DNA of 6,561 nt, taken from DRPN01 sp964383915. GTDB taxonomy: Bacteria; Bacteroidota; Bacteroidia; Bacteroidales; VadinHA17. Below the pieces are notes generated by a model. The model was not told the origin of the DNA. It made no database searches and saw only the letters and a list, made by a program, of their open reading frames with translations. The translations under genes and the position numbers were made by a program. The first letter of the stretch is position 1; each line of letters starts with the position of its first letter. Below, one piece after another: positions 6,560 to 6,561 of this stretch. The stretch lies in NCBI GenBank assembly GCA_964383915.1, contig CAYLJE010000130.1, positions 1 through 6,561 of the forward strand, in the 5' to 3' direction.

Positions 6560-6561
6560 GT

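Overview
The window reads as chromosomal DNA from a member of the Bacteroidota, probably Bacteroidales-like. This is an inference from three things. Most starts lack a strong Shine-Dalgarno sequence. The intergenic DNA is AT-rich. A soluble hybrid histidine kinase follows a single-domain Rcp1-type response regulator, a layout common in that phylum. No mobile element, rRNA, tRNA or CRISPR array is visible.

The left half (1-2735) is on the minus strand. In transcription order it holds a 24-codon leader peptide with six Trp codons, four of them consecutive. A perfect 10-bp hairpin with a run of nine U follows, then a TrpB2-type tryptophan synthase beta chain, a strong rho-independent terminator, and a butyrate-kinase-family gene that runs off the left edge within a few codons of its expected end. 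Leader peptide, antiterminator pairing and terminator together form a textbook transcription attenuator. The inferred job is to make TrpB2 only when charged tRNA-Trp is scarce. The leader is too short for ordinary gene calling, and the reading frame of trpB stays open back through the terminator, so a standard annotation would miss the leader and extend trpB falsely.

The butyrate-kinase-like protein is full length and well conserved. However, it has lost most positions that correspond to catalytic and phosphate-binding residues of the acetate/butyrate kinase family. It looks like a maintained pseudoenzyme or a repurposed family member rather than a working butyrate kinase.

The right half (2863-6559) is on the plus strand, divergent from the trp leader. 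It holds a 147-residue receiver protein, a possible 34-residue protein overlapping both neighbours by ATGA junctions, and a 1051-residue cytoplasmic hybrid kinase (REC-PAS-GAF-PAS-PAS-HisKA-HATPase-REC). The layout suggests one translationally coupled operon for a phosphorelay without a DNA-binding output in the window.

The two points most worth following up are the trp attenuator controlling a stand-alone TrpB2 gene and the catalytically stripped butyrate-kinase homologue.
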